Origin: SH-MAG3 sp036374995
GTDB lineage: Bacteria; Gemmatimonadota; Gemmatimonadetes; Longimicrobiales; RSA9
Direction: 5' to 3'
NCBI GenBank assembly: GCA_036374995.1
Contig: DASUSS010000093.1
Location: 85,100-149,099, forward strand
DNA: 64,000 nt
The position numbers and the translations under genes were made by a program. The notes below the pieces were generated by a model, which saw only the letters and a list, made by a program, of their open reading frames with translations, ran no database searches and had not been told where the DNA came from. Positions 17,168 through 25,429 of the stretch are shown in pieces; the first letter of the stretch is position 1, and each line of letters opens with the position of its first letter.

Positions 17168-17241
17168 TGCCAGAGGGGAGACTCGAACTCCCGACCTCAC
17201 GATTATGAGTCGTGCGCTCTAGCCGGCTGAGCTACTCTGGC
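17168..17241 (-). tRNA. tRNA with CAU anticodon (tRNA-Met likely; tRNA-Ile2 possible)
   Basis: A full cloverleaf is visible: acceptor GCCAGAG/CTCTGGC, D-arm GCTC...GAGC, anticodon stem CACGA/TCGTG with loop CTCATAA (anticodon CAU), and T-arm GGGAG-TTCGAGT-CTCCC with discriminator A. CCA is not encoded. The acceptor stem lacks the C4-G69 and C5-G68 pairs that E. coli TilS favours, which argues for elongator tRNA-Met, but these determinants are not universal. Initiator tRNA is unlikely, because the three G-C pairs of the initiator anticodon stem are absent. Confidence 0.93.
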
Positions 17242-17260
17242 GCGACCGGATGAGCAGAAA

Positions 17261-17289
17261 AAGCTAAGGGAAACGGGGTTCTCGGTCAA
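17261..17289 (-). promoter_or_regulatory. Promoter of the tRNA gene (TTGACC-N17-TAGCTT)
   Basis: On the minus strand TTGACC (17289-17284) and TAGCTT (17266-17261) are separated by exactly 17 bases. The tRNA 5' end is 19 bases beyond the -10 box. The same layout with a TAGnTT -10 box occurs at rex and rpmE in this window. Confidence 0.7.
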
Positions 17290-17597
17290 TCCGGCGGGCG
17301 TCGCACGGCGAGCGTGTCCGCGGCAGTGTCGGCGAAGCGATAGAGGCGCTCGCCATCGCGGATCAGGCCGTAGCGCTCGCGGGCGATGCGCTCGATGGTG
17401 GCGGAGTCGGTGGCGAGTGAATCGCGGCGGAGTCTGAGTCGCTCGACTTCCGCGCGCACCTCCTCGGCGCGCTGCTCCTCGAGCGCGCGCTCCTGGCGAA
17501 CGCGGCGCAGGTCGAACGCGTCGTAATCGCCGCCGAACACGGCGAAGTAGGCGGCCCCGGCGAGGAGCAGGAACCCGAGGAGAACGCGGAGCTTCAA
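17286..17597 (-). CDS. ftsB: FtsB/DivIC-type septum formation initiator protein
   Basis: The 103-residue protein has a short N-terminal transmembrane helix (LRVLLGFLLLAGAAYFAVF). A periplasmic coiled coil follows (EEQRAEEVRAEVERLRLRRDSL), then the family segment IERIARERYGLIRDGERLYRF. FtsB/DivIC bridges FtsL and FtsQ in the divisome. The location right after eno, overlapping it by four bases, is a common arrangement for this family. The C-terminal tail is short and Pro-rich. Confidence 0.85.
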   Translation of the reverse strand: MKLRVLLGFLLLAGAAYFAVFGGDYDAFDLRRVRQERALEEQRAEEVRAEVERLRLRRDSLATDSATIERIARERYGLIRDGERLYRFADTAADTLAVRRPPD

Positions 17598-18868
17598 AAT
17601 GCGTCGCGTCCCATGTACTCGGCGGCGGAGCCGAGGTCCTCGGCGATCCGCAGCAGCTGGTTGTATTTGGCGACGCGGTCCGTACGACTCGCGCTGCCGG
17701 TCTTGATCTGGCCGCTGCGCGTCGCAACGGCGAGGTCGGCGATGAACGTATCCTCGGTCTCGCCGGAGCGGTGGCTGATGATGCAGCGGAAGCCGCTGCG
17801 GCGCGCGAGCTCGATCGCCTGGAGCGTCTCGGTGAGCGTGCCGATCTGGTTCACCTTGATCAGGATCGCGTTGGCGGCACCCGTCTCGATCCCCTTCGCG
17901 AGGAATTCCGTGTTCGTGACGAAGAGATCATCACCTACCAGCTGGACGCGGTCACCGAGGGCAGCCGTCAGTGCGCGCCAGCCATCCCAGTCGTTCTCAT
18001 CGAGCCCGTCCTCGATGGAGACGATGGGATAGCGCGCGACCCAGCCGCGCCAGAACTCGACCATCTCGTCGGCAGTGCGTCGCTCGTTCGTCGATTTGTG
18101 GAAGACGTAGGCATCGTCGCGGTGCAGCTCGCTCGCGGCCGCGTCCAGAGCGAGCAGCACGTCCTCGCCCGCGCGATAGCCGGCTTTCTCGATGGCCTCG
18201 AGGATGACCTCGATCGCTTCGTCGTTCGATCCGAGGTCGGGCGCGAAGCCGCCTTCATCGCCCACGTTCGTGGCCATGCCGCGACCGCTCAGCACCTTCT
18301 TCAGGCTGTGGAAGATCTCGACGCCGGCACGCAGCGCCTCGGGGAAGCTGTCGAAGCCGACCGGCACGATCATGAACTCCTGGAGGTCGACATTGTTGGC
18401 CGCGTGCGCGCCGCCGTTCAGGATGTTCATGAGCGGCACGGGTAGCAGCGACGCACCGGGACCGCCGAGATAGCGGTAGAGCGGCAGACCGGCGTCCATG
18501 GCGGCCGCGCGCGCGACGGCGAGCGAGACCGCGAGCATGGCGTTCGCACCGAGCGCCGACTTGTTCGTGGAGTCGTCCAGCTCGATCATGACGCGATCGA
18601 CCGTGGCCTGGTCGTAGGCATCCATCCCGACGACGGCTTCGGCGATCTCGTCGTTGACGTTCGAGACGGCGTCCAGTACGCCCTTCCCGAGATACCGCTT
18701 CTTGTCGCCGTCCCTCAGCTCGACCGCCTCGAACTCGCCGGTCGATGCGCCGCTCGGGACGGCGGCCCGGCCGCCCGCGCCGCTGTCGAGCACGATCTCC
18801 GCCTCGAGCGTCGGGTTCCCCCGCGAGTCCAGGATCTCACGGGCGTGCACACTGGTGATGATGGACAT
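17594..18868 (-). CDS. eno: Enolase (phosphopyruvate hydratase)
   Basis: The 424-residue enzyme interconverts 2-phosphoglycerate and phosphoenolpyruvate in glycolysis and gluconeogenesis. It has AREILDSRGNPTLEAEI at the N-terminus, GGAHAANNVDLQEFMI, the Mg ligand segment SIEDGLDENDWDGW, then VGDDLFVTN, and the catalytic Lys in NAILIKVNQIGTLTET followed by SHRSGETEDTFIADLAV. The length is standard. It sits between plsC and ftsB with very short spacers. Confidence 0.98.
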   Translation of the reverse strand: MSIITSVHAREILDSRGNPTLEAEIVLDSGAGGRAAVPSGASTGEFEAVELRDGDKKRYLGKGVLDAVSNVNDEIAEAVVGMDAYDQATVDRVMIELDDSTNKSALGANAMLAVSLAVARAAAMDAGLPLYRYLGGPGASLLPVPLMNILNGGAHAANNVDLQEFMIVPVGFDSFPEALRAGVEIFHSLKKVLSGRGMATNVGDEGGFAPDLGSNDEAIEVILEAIEKAGYRAGEDVLLALDAAASELHRDDAYVFHKSTNERRTADEMVEFWRGWVARYPIVSIEDGLDENDWDGWRALTAALGDRVQLVGDDLFVTNTEFLAKGIETGAANAILIKVNQIGTLTETLQAIELARRSGFRCIISHRSGETEDTFIADLAVATRSGQIKTGSASRTDRVAKYNQLLRIAEDLGSAAEYMGRDAF

Positions 18869-18873
18869 TCCGT

Positions 18874-19593
18874 TCAGCCGATCCGTGCGGGCTGCGCGAG
18901 CAGCTGCTGCATCTCCGCGCGCACCCGCGTAATGAGTTCATCGCGTCCGCTGATGTCGACGCCCGCCGTCGGCACGGGCGGGCCGAAGCGAACGATAATC
19001 CGGCCGGGTCGCACGCGCCAGCTATCCTTCGGCATGATGCGATACGTGCCGATCACGGCGACGGGCACGATCTCGATCGCGTTGTGAAGCGCGAGCACGA
19101 ACGCGCCCTTCTTGAACGACTGTAGCTCGCCGGTCGGTGAGCGAGTGCCTTCCGGAAAGATGATGATCGAGCTGTTGTCCCGCCGGATCGTGTCGCCCGC
19201 CTGCCGCAGGCTGGCCACTGCGCGGGCGTTGTCACTCCGATCGACCGAGATGTGGCCGGCGGCCTTCCAGGCGTGACCGAAGAGCGGGATACGCCCGAGC
19301 TCCTGCTTCGCGACGAAGCGGTAGCGCTTGGGCGTCCGCGCGGCGAGTGCGAGCACGTCGAACCAGGACACGTGATTCGCCACGATGATCTGGGCGCGCT
19401 CGAGCGAGAGGTGCTCGACACCCTCGACGTCGACGCGGACGGCGGCGGCCCAGAGCAGCCAGCGCGCCCACCAGCGCGGGATCCTGTCGTAGAACCGCGA
19501 CGCGGCGCCCGCATAGGAGCCGATGATGACGAGCAGGCTGAGCGGGATGGTCGCGGCCAGGAGATTGATGGCGAACCAGGCCGTCCGAATCAT
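18874..19593 (-). CDS. plsC: 1-acyl-sn-glycerol-3-phosphate acyltransferase (PlsC family)
   Basis: The 239-residue protein starts at 19593 and overlaps the thiL stop by four bases (ATGA). A hydrophobic N-terminal helix (WFAINLLAATIPLSLLVIIGSYAG) anchors it to the inner membrane. The acyltransferase motifs are ANHVSWFDVL (NHxxxxD, catalytic His), then ISVDRSD, and FPEGTRSPTG. It transfers an acyl group to lysophosphatidate to make phosphatidate. Cotranscription with thiL and eno looks likely from the spacing. Confidence 0.9.
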   Translation of the reverse strand: MIRTAWFAINLLAATIPLSLLVIIGSYAGAASRFYDRIPRWWARWLLWAAAVRVDVEGVEHLSLERAQIIVANHVSWFDVLALAARTPKRYRFVAKQELGRIPLFGHAWKAAGHISVDRSDNARAVASLRQAGDTIRRDNSSIIIFPEGTRSPTGELQSFKKGAFVLALHNAIEIVPVAVIGTYRIMPKDSWRVRPGRIIVRFGPPVPTAGVDISGRDELITRVRAEMQQLLAQPARIG

Positions 19594-20582
19594 GATGGAG
19601 CCGAAGCGAAATGATCGTGCCCGGACCACGGCACGGGAGTGATGCCATCGGCGGTGCGCAGCGCCACTCCGGCGCCGTCCTCGACACTGCCGACGCGCGT
19701 GAGCGGAAGGCGGAACGTGGCGGTGAACGATTCAGCGAGCCGCTCGATACTGCCGGGCGGCGCGGCGAAGCACAGCTCGTAATCCTCGCCGCCCGTGAGG
19801 GCGAGTCGCAGCGACTGGCCGGGGTCCTTCTCTTCGGCCCGGACGGTCGGATGGACGGGAACGGCATCGGCGTCGAGGATGATGCGCACGCCGCTCGCCG
19901 CAGCCAGGTGACCCGCGTCCCCTGCCAGGCCGTCCGAGATGTCGATGAGGGCGTGGATCTCGCCACGCTCCGCGAGCCACGCGGCTTCCGCAATGCGCGG
20001 CGTCGGCAGCGCGAACGCGACGCGCGCCGCCGCAGCGGGCTCCACACCGCGTTCCCATGCGCGCACCGCGGCCGCCGCCGCACCGAGCTCACCGGTGACC
20101 CACAGCGAGTCGCCTGCGCGGGCGCCCCGTCGCAGCACGGGCGCAGGCGCGCTCCCGATGACGATCGCGTCGATGACGAGCGGACCCGTCGTGCGCGCCA
20201 GGTCACCACCGAGCAGCACCGCACCGGCCCGCTCGCCCGCCGCACGCACGCCTTCCATCACCCGCGGTGCCAGGTCCGTCGCCTCGGCCGGATCGAGCGC
20301 CAGCGATACGAGCAGACCGATCGGCGTTGCCGCGACCGCCGCGAGATCGCTCAGCGCCGCTGCTGCGGCACGATACCCGATCTCTTCCGGCAGCAGCCAT
20401 TCCCGGCGGAAATGAACGCCCTCGACGGACATGTCGGCACTCACCGCGAGGCCGTCACCCTCGACGATGGCGCAGTCGTCACCGGCGCCGACTCGCACGT
20501 GTGGGCCGGCCGCGGCGTCGGGCGGGAAGAACCTGCGGATCAGGTCGAACTCAGCGCCGGAGCCGAGCGGGATCTGCATCAT
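19590..20582 (-). CDS. thiL: Thiamine-monophosphate kinase
   Basis: The 330-residue enzyme phosphorylates thiamine monophosphate to the active diphosphate cofactor. It has the PurM-like metal-binding segment VRVGAGDDCAIVEG near residue 30, VSADMSVEGVHF, ALSDLAAVAATP, and the later GGEDYELCF and ISDGLAGDAGHLA segments. The start is ATGATG at 20582/20579, so the first Met is uncertain by one codon. No other thi gene is in the window and no TPP riboswitch is seen upstream. Confidence 0.95.
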   Translation of the reverse strand: MMQIPLGSGAEFDLIRRFFPPDAAAGPHVRVGAGDDCAIVEGDGLAVSADMSVEGVHFRREWLLPEEIGYRAAAAALSDLAAVAATPIGLLVSLALDPAEATDLAPRVMEGVRAAGERAGAVLLGGDLARTTGPLVIDAIVIGSAPAPVLRRGARAGDSLWVTGELGAAAAAVRAWERGVEPAAAARVAFALPTPRIAEAAWLAERGEIHALIDISDGLAGDAGHLAAASGVRIILDADAVPVHPTVRAEEKDPGQSLRLALTGGEDYELCFAAPPGSIERLAESFTATFRLPLTRVGSVEDGAGVALRTADGITPVPWSGHDHFASAPS

Positions 20583-20636
20583 TGCTGCCGCTGCTGCGGG
20601 GTGGTCGTGCGGCCCGGGTGGAGCGCAACGGTCGGG

Positions 20637-20645
20637 AATATAGCA
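20637..20645 (-). promoter_or_regulatory. Extended -10 promoter candidate for thiL operon
   Basis: On the minus strand TGC-TATATT forms an extended -10 element about 55 bases upstream of thiL. No good -35 box is present, as allowed for extended -10 promoters. It would drive thiL-plsC-eno-ftsB. Confidence 0.4.
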
Positions 20646-20675
20646 GCCGGAGACGGGTCGCGCCGGGCGGCGGCG

Positions 20676-22244
20676 TCACCGGCGCGGGGGCTGGTCGAAC
20701 GTGATGAAGGGCAGGTCGAGCGGGCTGGCGGCCGGACCGGGATCGGCAATCGCGTTCGCGAGGTGCTCGGTGACGTCACTCGGTGTAAGCGATCGGCCGC
20801 GCTGCGCGAGGTCGGCCGCGCGACCGCTCAGGTGGAGTCCGAGCGCGGCGGCCCCGGCCGGATCGTATCCGCCCGCGAGCAGCGCGCCGATCGTGCCGGA
20901 GAGCTGATCGCCCATGCCTGCCGCTGCGAGATCCGAGGAACCGACGCTGTTGACCAGCAGCTCGCCATCGGGCCGTGCGACCAGCGACGGCTGGCCCTTC
21001 AGCAGCACGACGCAGCCGAAGTCCCGGGCTGCGGCGCGCGCGGCCGCGGGCGCATCGGCGAGAATCGCATCGAGCGGCGCGTCCACGAGGCGGGACAGCT
21101 CGCGCGCATGCGGTGTTATGACGAGCGGTCGCGTCCCCGCCGCGGCACCGAGACGTCCCGGATCCTGCGCGAAGAGATTCAGCGCATCGGCATCGAGCAG
21201 CGCCGGCTTTCCCGCCGTGAGATCCAGCACCTGCTCGAGCGCGGCGCGAGCGGCGGCGTCCGTGCCGAGCCCCGGTCCCGCGATCAGTGCATGCATCGTC
21301 TCCAGGTCGGCGCTGCTCAGCTGCGCACGATCGAGAAAGGTCGCCTCGGGCAACAGCGTCTGCAGCACGACGCGATTCGCGCCCGCGGATGCGAGGCGCA
21401 CGAGCCCCGCCCCCGCGCGAACCGCCGCGCGGCCGGCGAGCGCCGCAGCACCGGCCATTCCCTCACTGCCGGCGAGCACGAGCAGACGCCCCGCCATCCC
21501 CTTGTGCGCCGCCGGAGCGCGCCTCCGCAGATGCGCACGCACCCACGACGACGTGATCAGTCGTGCGTCCGCCTCGGCACAGACCTCCGGAAATCCGATC
21601 TCCACCGCGATGAGCCGCCCGCATTGCGCACGGGCCGGGTGCAGCACGAGCCCGAGCTTCGGCCAGCCGAACGTCACCGTCGCCTCCGCACCGATCACAT
21701 CAGCGGCAACCCCGCCCGTCGTCGCATCCACACCGGACGGCAAGTCCAGCGATACGACGGGCCGCCCCGCCTCGTTGATTCTCCGGATCCACTCCGCGAT
21801 GCCGCCGCGTGGCGCACCCTGCGTCCCGGTTCCGAGCAGGCCGTCGGCGATTACATCGGCGCGCGCCAGCGCACTCCGTTCATCCTCCGCCGCCACGGCC
21901 GGCAGATCATCGCCGTGACGCAGCGTCGGATCGGGCGGCTTCGATCCCGCGGCGATCAGCGTGACATCGCGTCCCCATGCGCGCAGCACGCGCAGCATCA
22001 CGACGAGATCACCACCGTTGTGACCGCTGCCAGCCACGCCCGTGATGCGGCCGCGCGGGTACAGGCGCGTCACCACGAGGGCCGCAGCCCGGCCCGCGCT
22101 CTCCATCAGGACGCGCTCGGGGATGTCGAAGGATTCGCGTGCGCGGCGGTCCGCGGCCGCCGCCTGCGCGGCAGTCGGCAACGGAACGTGCTGCCGGCCA
22201 TACACGCCCGGATCCGGAGGGCCCACCGCTAAGTCGCCGGTCAT
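20676..22244 (-). CDS. nnr: Bifunctional NAD(P)H-hydrate epimerase/dehydratase
   Basis: The 522-residue protein repairs hydrated NAD(P)H. The N-terminal epimerase (YjeF_N, residues about 20-225) shows RVLMESAGRA, GVAGSGHNGGDLVVML and VSLDLPSGVDATTGG. The usual NNGGDG loop reads HNGGDL here. The C-terminal ADP/ATP-dependent dehydratase (about 235-510) shows LIAGPGLGTDAAAR, KPALLDADALNLFA, and VVLLKGQPSLVA. The catalytic Asp is in AAAGMGDQLSG, normally GGSGDVLAG. The fused architecture is the usual one in bacteria. Confidence 0.93.
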   Translation of the reverse strand: MTGDLAVGPPDPGVYGRQHVPLPTAAQAAAADRRARESFDIPERVLMESAGRAAALVVTRLYPRGRITGVAGSGHNGGDLVVMLRVLRAWGRDVTLIAAGSKPPDPTLRHGDDLPAVAAEDERSALARADVIADGLLGTGTQGAPRGGIAEWIRRINEAGRPVVSLDLPSGVDATTGGVAADVIGAEATVTFGWPKLGLVLHPARAQCGRLIAVEIGFPEVCAEADARLITSSWVRAHLRRRAPAAHKGMAGRLLVLAGSEGMAGAAALAGRAAVRAGAGLVRLASAGANRVVLQTLLPEATFLDRAQLSSADLETMHALIAGPGLGTDAAARAALEQVLDLTAGKPALLDADALNLFAQDPGRLGAAAGTRPLVITPHARELSRLVDAPLDAILADAPAAARAAARDFGCVVLLKGQPSLVARPDGELLVNSVGSSDLAAAGMGDQLSGTIGALLAGGYDPAGAAALGLHLSGRAADLAQRGRSLTPSDVTEHLANAIADPGPAASPLDLPFITFDQPPRR

Positions 22245-22295
22245 CGCCGTGCCGCAATGGACAGGAGTAACGCTCCCGCGGAATGCAGCAGTGGG

Positions 22296-22502
22296 CTACT
22301 TGTAACTCTGCCCGATCGTCCGGCCGAAGCTGATCTCGCCGTTGTCGATGCGGATGTTGAAGCCGCAGTCCGGATTGGAGCAGACCCACGCCTTGTACGT
22401 GATCGGCGCCCCATCCCGGCCGTAGTCCGAGAGCGGAAGCATTGCGCCGCGCTCACACTTGCGGCACTGCGGATAGGTGTCCTGGGATGATTCAGCCGCC
22501 AT
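22296..22502 (-). CDS. Small zinc-ribbon protein
   Basis: The 68-residue protein has CRKC near residue 13 and CSNPDC near residue 41, a CxxC...Cx4C pattern that likely binds one zinc. The rest is polar with KAWVC and GFNIRIDNGEISFG. The GC3 and compact ORF between nnr and the Minf_1886-type gene suggest a real gene. The function is unknown and the fold is probably a zinc beta-ribbon. Confidence 0.7.
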   Translation of the reverse strand: MAAESSQDTYPQCRKCERGAMLPLSDYGRDGAPITYKAWVCSNPDCGFNIRIDNGEISFGRTIGQSYK

Positions 22503-22687
22503 CGATCAACCCCTCCCCTCATCGTCACCGTGCCGGCACCGGCCGCATCCTGTCGCCCATGCATGCGTGCAAGGCACGTTCCATGGCCTCGTGCGCCGGC
22601 CCCCCCGTTCACCTCGAGCAGGTCCTGCGCCGCATCCACCCGACCCGAAGGACTCTACACGACGCTGCCTGGCCGCGCCAGCCACGC

Positions 22688-23056
22688 CTACTCGCCGCCG
22701 GCACGGCGCGGATACGGCGCCTCGAACGCCTCGTCGAAATCGAACACGTTCTCGAAATCGCCCGGCGTGTCCTCGTCCTGCTTGATCAGCACGCCCGACT
22801 CGACGAGCGCGAACACGATGTGGCCCACGTCCGCCGTCTGGCGGACGCCCCAGTGCTCGAGCACCGTGCGCGCCATCGGGCCGAAACGCTCCAGTGCCAG
22901 ATCGCGGACCCCCTCCGCCAGCTCGCGCCCGCTGATGTGCCGCGGCTCGGGCAACCGCTCCAGCACGTAGTTCAGCGCGGAGAGGACGAAGACATACGCC
23001 GCCTCCTCATAGCGCGGATTGCGCGCCCGCAGTGCTGCAAACAGCTCGTCGTCCAT
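22688..23056 (-). CDS. Minf_1886 family protein (TIGR04138-type)
   Basis: The 122-residue protein starts at 23056, since the longer frame upstream overlaps glyA in a non-coding phase. It matches my recollection of the Minf_1886 family (Verrucomicrobia/Planctomycetes-type conserved protein): AYVFVLSALNYVLERL, the RHISGRELAEGVRDLALE helix, and the hallmark FGPMARTVLEHWGV followed by TADVGHIVFALVESG. An acidic tail with DFENVFDFDEAFEAP follows. The role is unknown. Confidence 0.8.
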   Translation of the reverse strand: MDDELFAALRARNPRYEEAAYVFVLSALNYVLERLPEPRHISGRELAEGVRDLALERFGPMARTVLEHWGVRQTADVGHIVFALVESGVLIKQDEDTPGDFENVFDFDEAFEAPYPRRAGGE

Positions 23057-23082
23057 GCTTCCATCAAGGTTCCGCGCCGCGC

Positions 23083-24354
23083 CTATGCGCGCACGCCCGC
23101 ATGCTCCGCGCGGAATTCCGGATAGAGCGGGAACTCGGCGCACAGCTCGCCGATCTGCGCAGACACCTCGTCCGCCACCCGCGCATCCTCCGGTGCATCC
23201 AGTACCCGCGCGATCCACGCGCCGATCCGCGTCATCTCTGCGGGTCCCATGCCACGACTCGTCAGCGCCGCCGTGCCCAGCCGCACCCCGGACGTCACGA
23301 ACGGCGAACGCTGCTCGCCCGGCACCGTGTTCTTGTTCGACGTGATGCGCGCCCGCTCCAGTGCCTCTTCCGCGAGCTTGCCCGTCAACTCGCCCTTCCC
23401 GCGCAGGTCCAGCAGCACGAGATGATTCTCCGTCCCGCCGCTGACCAGATCGAAGCCGTGCTGCATCAGCGAGTCCGCGAGCGCGACCGCGTTCTCCACG
23501 ATCCGATGTGCATACTCGCGGAACGCCGGCGCCAGCGCCTCGCGGAACGCCACGGCCTTGGCCGCAATGATGTGCATGAGCGGCCCGCCCTGCATTCCGG
23601 GAAACACCTGCTTGTCGATCGACCGGCCCAGCTCCGCACGACTCAGGACGAAACCGCTGCGCGGACCGCGCAGCGTCTTGTGCGTCGTCGATGTCACGAC
23701 GTCCGCATGCGGGACGGGGCTGGGATGCGCGCCGCCCGCGACGAGTCCCGCAATGTGGGCCATGTCGACCATCAGTCTGGCATCGACCTCGCGCGCGATC
23801 GCGGCAAACGTCTCGAAGTCGATGATGCGCGGGTACGCGCTGGCGCCCGCGACGATGACTTTCGGCCGGTGCCTGCGCGCCTGGTCGCGCACCTGATCGT
23901 AATCGATACGGCCATCTTCACCTACGCCATAGAACACGGCGTGGTAGAGCTGTCCGCTGAAGTTGACCGGTGAGCCATGCGTGAGGTGGCCGCCGTGGGA
24001 GAGGTCCATGCCGAGCAGAGTATCGCCCGGCTGGAGCAGCGCGAAGTACGCGGCCATATTGGCCTGGGCACCGGAGTGCGGCTGCACGTTCGCGTGGTCG
24101 GCGCCGAACAGCTCACGGGCACGCGCCATGGCGAGCGTCTCCACGACATCCACGTGCTCGCAGCCGCCGTAGTACCGCTTGCCGGGATACCCCTCGGCAT
24201 ATTTGTTCGTCAGCACCGTTCCGGCCGCCTGCAGCACGGCCGGCGAGGTAAAGTTCTCGCTCGCAATCAGCTCGAGCGTGCTGTGCTGGCGTTCCGCCTC
24301 CGCGACAACGGCGTCGTACACCTCCGGATCCGTACTGCGCAGCGCATTCAGCAT
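23083..24354 (-). CDS. glyA: Serine hydroxymethyltransferase
   Basis: The 423-residue PLP enzyme interconverts serine and glycine and supplies methylene-tetrahydrofolate. The start at 24354 gives the standard N-terminus (LNALRSTDPEVYDAV, then TLELIASENFTSPAVL). EGYPGKRYYGGCEHVD, the PLP-Lys segment DVVTSTTHKTLRGPRSG, and SGGTENHLVLLDLRGKGELTG are all present. The gene begins two bases after the leucine dehydrogenase stop codon, so the pair is almost certainly cotranscribed. No glycine riboswitch is seen. Confidence 0.97.
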   Translation of the reverse strand: MLNALRSTDPEVYDAVVAEAERQHSTLELIASENFTSPAVLQAAGTVLTNKYAEGYPGKRYYGGCEHVDVVETLAMARARELFGADHANVQPHSGAQANMAAYFALLQPGDTLLGMDLSHGGHLTHGSPVNFSGQLYHAVFYGVGEDGRIDYDQVRDQARRHRPKVIVAGASAYPRIIDFETFAAIAREVDARLMVDMAHIAGLVAGGAHPSPVPHADVVTSTTHKTLRGPRSGFVLSRAELGRSIDKQVFPGMQGGPLMHIIAAKAVAFREALAPAFREYAHRIVENAVALADSLMQHGFDLVSGGTENHLVLLDLRGKGELTGKLAEEALERARITSNKNTVPGEQRSPFVTSGVRLGTAALTSRGMGPAEMTRIGAWIARVLDAPEDARVADEVSAQIGELCAEFPLYPEFRAEHAGVRA

Positions 24355-24355
24355 G

Positions 24356-25411
24356 TCAGACCCACGTCCTCTGGATGGCACCGACCTGCTCGACGCGGCG
24401 CTCGGCGACGCGGTCGGCGGCCTCGTAGGTCGGCAGTCCATCCTGCTTCGCCAGCTCGAAGATCTGGCCGAGCGTCTCGTAGATCTCGCCGGCCTTGCGC
24501 CGGGCCTGATCCGACGTCCAGTCGTTCAGCTCGCCGTAGACGTTGATCAGACCGCCGGCGTTGATCACGTAATCGGGTGCGTACAGGATGCCGCGCTTGT
24601 GCAGCATGTCGCCGTGGCGTTCCTGCGCGAGCTGGTTGTTCGCGGCACCCGCAATGATCTCGAACGTGAACTGCGGAATCGTGTCATCATTGATGATGGC
24701 CCCGAGCGCGCACGGCGCGAAGATCTGTGCGTCCACACCGTAGATCTGATCCGGCGCCACCCCCTGTGCGCCGAACTCCTTCACGACGCGCTGGACGCGC
24801 GCGTCGTCGATGTCCGTGACGATCAGCTTCGCGCCATCCGCCGCCAGGTACTTGCACAGATAATGCCCCACGTGGCCGGTGCCCTGCACGGCGATCGTCA
24901 TGCCGCTGACGGAGTCCGAGCCGTACTTCTCCCTGGCGCAGGCACGGATGCCGCGATAGACGCCGTAGGCAGTGACCGGCGACGGATCGCCGGACCCACC
25001 GGCCACGCCGGTCACGTACTCCGTCTCCATCTTCACGTAGTCCATGTCCTCGACGCTGGTGCCGACATCCTCCGCCGTGATGTAACGGCCGCCGAGAGAC
25101 TCGACGAACCGGCCGTGTGCCCGGAAGATCATCTCGCGCCGGGTGGTGCGGTTGTCGCCGATGATGACCGCCTTGCCACCGCCGAGGTTGAGGCCTGCGA
25201 CCGCGGCCTTGTACGTCATGCCGCGTGCGAGGCGCAGCGCATCGATCGTTGCTTCCTCATCATTGCGGTAGTTCCAGAAGCGCGTGCCGCCCAGTGCCGG
25301 CCCGAGAGTCGTGTTGTGAATCGCGATGATGCCGCGGTACCCCGCGGCCGGTTCGTGGCAGAACACGAGCTGCTCGTGGCTGTGCTCGGCAATGCGCTCG
25401 AAGATGTTCAT
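24356..25411 (-). CDS. Leucine dehydrogenase (Glu/Leu/Phe/Val dehydrogenase family)
   Basis: The 351-residue enzyme oxidatively deaminates branched-chain amino acids with NAD. It has GPALGGTRFWNYRNDEEA, the catalytic Lys segment MTYKAAVAGLNLGGGKAVI shared with Bacillus leucine dehydrogenase, ITAEDVGTSVEDMDYV, and the Rossmann loop VQGTGHVGHYLCKYLA. The length fits leucine dehydrogenase (about 360) better than glutamate dehydrogenase (about 420-450). The neighbouring acyl-CoA and 3-hydroxyacyl-CoA dehydrogenases suggest a role in amino acid or acyl-CoA catabolism. Confidence 0.92.
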   Translation of the reverse strand: MNIFERIAEHSHEQLVFCHEPAAGYRGIIAIHNTTLGPALGGTRFWNYRNDEEATIDALRLARGMTYKAAVAGLNLGGGKAVIIGDNRTTRREMIFRAHGRFVESLGGRYITAEDVGTSVEDMDYVKMETEYVTGVAGGSGDPSPVTAYGVYRGIRACAREKYGSDSVSGMTIAVQGTGHVGHYLCKYLAADGAKLIVTDIDDARVQRVVKEFGAQGVAPDQIYGVDAQIFAPCALGAIINDDTIPQFTFEIIAGAANNQLAQERHGDMLHKRGILYAPDYVINAGGLINVYGELNDWTSDQARRKAGEIYETLGQIFELAKQDGLPTYEAADRVAERRVEQVGAIQRTWV

Positions 25412-25429
25412 GAGGTCTCCGTTCCTGAT

